Of a DNA stretch of 5,068 nt, positions 4,728 to 5,068 are shown piece after piece. The notes under the pieces were generated by a model, which had not been told where the DNA came from, did no database searches, and was given only the letters and a program-made list of their open reading frames with translations. Each line of letters begins with the position of its first letter. The stretch's first letter is position 1. Made by a program: the position numbers and the translations under genes. Source of the DNA: Mollicutes bacterium (GTDB lineage: Bacteria; Bacillota_I; Bacilli_A; Izemoplasmatales; Izemoplasmataceae); the NCBI GenBank assembly GCA_003551405.1, contig PUMO01000192.1, positions 1 through 5,068 of the forward strand, given 5' to 3'.

Positions 4728-5068
4728 ATGCCTACCATTGCTTTTAAGACACTCGGCTGTAAAGTCAATCATTATGAAAGCGAAGCACTGCAAGAATTAT
4801 TTGTCAGTGAAGGTTTCACCATTCATAGTTTTAATGAATTTAGTGATATTTATGTCATCAATACTTGCACTGTGACCAATCAAAGCGATTCCAAAAGTCG
4901 TAAGATGATTCGCCAGGCCGTCCGTAAGAACCCCGATGCCATTGTGGCGGTTATTGGCTGTTATGCGCAAGTCGACAGTGAAAACATTGCGGCGATAGAT
5001 GGCGTTGATATTATCATGGGCACCACTGATAGGGGAAAACTGCTTGAGCATATCAGACGCTTCATGCG
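4728..5068 (+). CDS. mtaB: MtaB, tRNA ms2t6A methylthiotransferase, 5' part
   Basis: The first 113 codons are present; the gene continues past the right edge. MtaB is a radical-SAM iron-sulfur enzyme that adds a methylthio group to C2 of t6A at position 37 of tRNAs reading ANN codons. The visible part is the N-terminal MiaB/RimO-type domain, with three conserved Cys that hold the auxiliary cluster: Cys11 in TLGCKVNHYESE, Cys47 in NTCTVT and Cys78 in IGCYAQ. The KVNHYE signature fits MtaB (YqeV type) rather than MiaB. The radical-SAM CxxxCxxC motif and TRAM domain would lie beyond the window. It directly follows rsmE, the order also known in Bacillus. The alternative start at 4722 would add only Met-Ser. 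Confidence 0.95.
   Translation, partial: MPTIAFKTLGCKVNHYESEALQELFVSEGFTIHSFNEFSDIYVINTCTVTNQSDSKSRKMIRQAVRKNPDAIVAVIGCYAQVDSENIAAIDGVDIIMGTTDRGKLLEHIRRFM

Noticed and set aside
4797..5051. An 84-codon open frame on the minus strand near the right edge.
   Set aside because: It lies wholly inside mtaB on the other strand, whose conserved Cys motifs show that the plus strand is coding.

Overview
The window looks like part of a chromosome of a Bacillota bacterium, probably Bacilli-like. The evidence is the gene content and order (3' end of dnaK, dnaJ, then rsmE and mtaB), strong AAGGAGG-type ribosome binding sites, sigma-A-like promoters with extended -10 boxes, hairpin plus T-run terminators, and an ordinary genetic code (TGA is used as a stop). 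The genus cannot be fixed from this sequence.

Left block (1-1325, + strand): the last 33 codons of dnaK, a short spacer with a 13-bp perfect hairpin, a complete dnaJ of 374 residues, and a hairpin terminator that works in both directions. DnaK and DnaJ are partners in the Hsp70 folding cycle.

Middle block (about 1281-3890): genes that do not belong to the usual heat-shock/RNA-modification cluster. Two minus-strand genes converge on dnaJ: a 256-residue protein I do not recognise, whose C-terminal third looks like a PD-(D/E)XK nuclease fold without its active-site residues, and a 301-residue alpha/beta hydrolase with a complete catalytic triad. Each appears to have its own promoter, and a terminator separates them. 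Divergent from the hydrolase is a plus-strand lipoprotein with one FMN-binding domain (SGAT motif). Its leader is AT-rich and structured, its Arg codon use differs from its neighbours, and it has a strong Shine-Dalgarno sequence with no normal start codon behind it. A consensus promoter and then a terminator follow this gene, an arrangement that could produce an RNA of about 50 nt.

Right block (about 3976-5068, + strand): rsmE (16S rRNA m3U1498 methyltransferase), starting from its own extended -10 promoter, and the first 113 codons of mtaB (tRNA methylthiotransferase), two bases apart and surely co-transcribed.

In Bacillus subtilis and many relatives the order is dnaK-dnaJ-prmA-rsmE-mtaB. 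Here prmA is not between dnaJ and rsmE, and the three accessory genes occupy its place. I found no CRISPR array, tRNA, rRNA, transposase or insertion sequence. Nothing in the window amounts to a clearly new multi-gene system. The items most worth a second look are the odd 5' end of the FMN lipoprotein, the inserted block that replaces prmA, and the degenerate nuclease-like protein.
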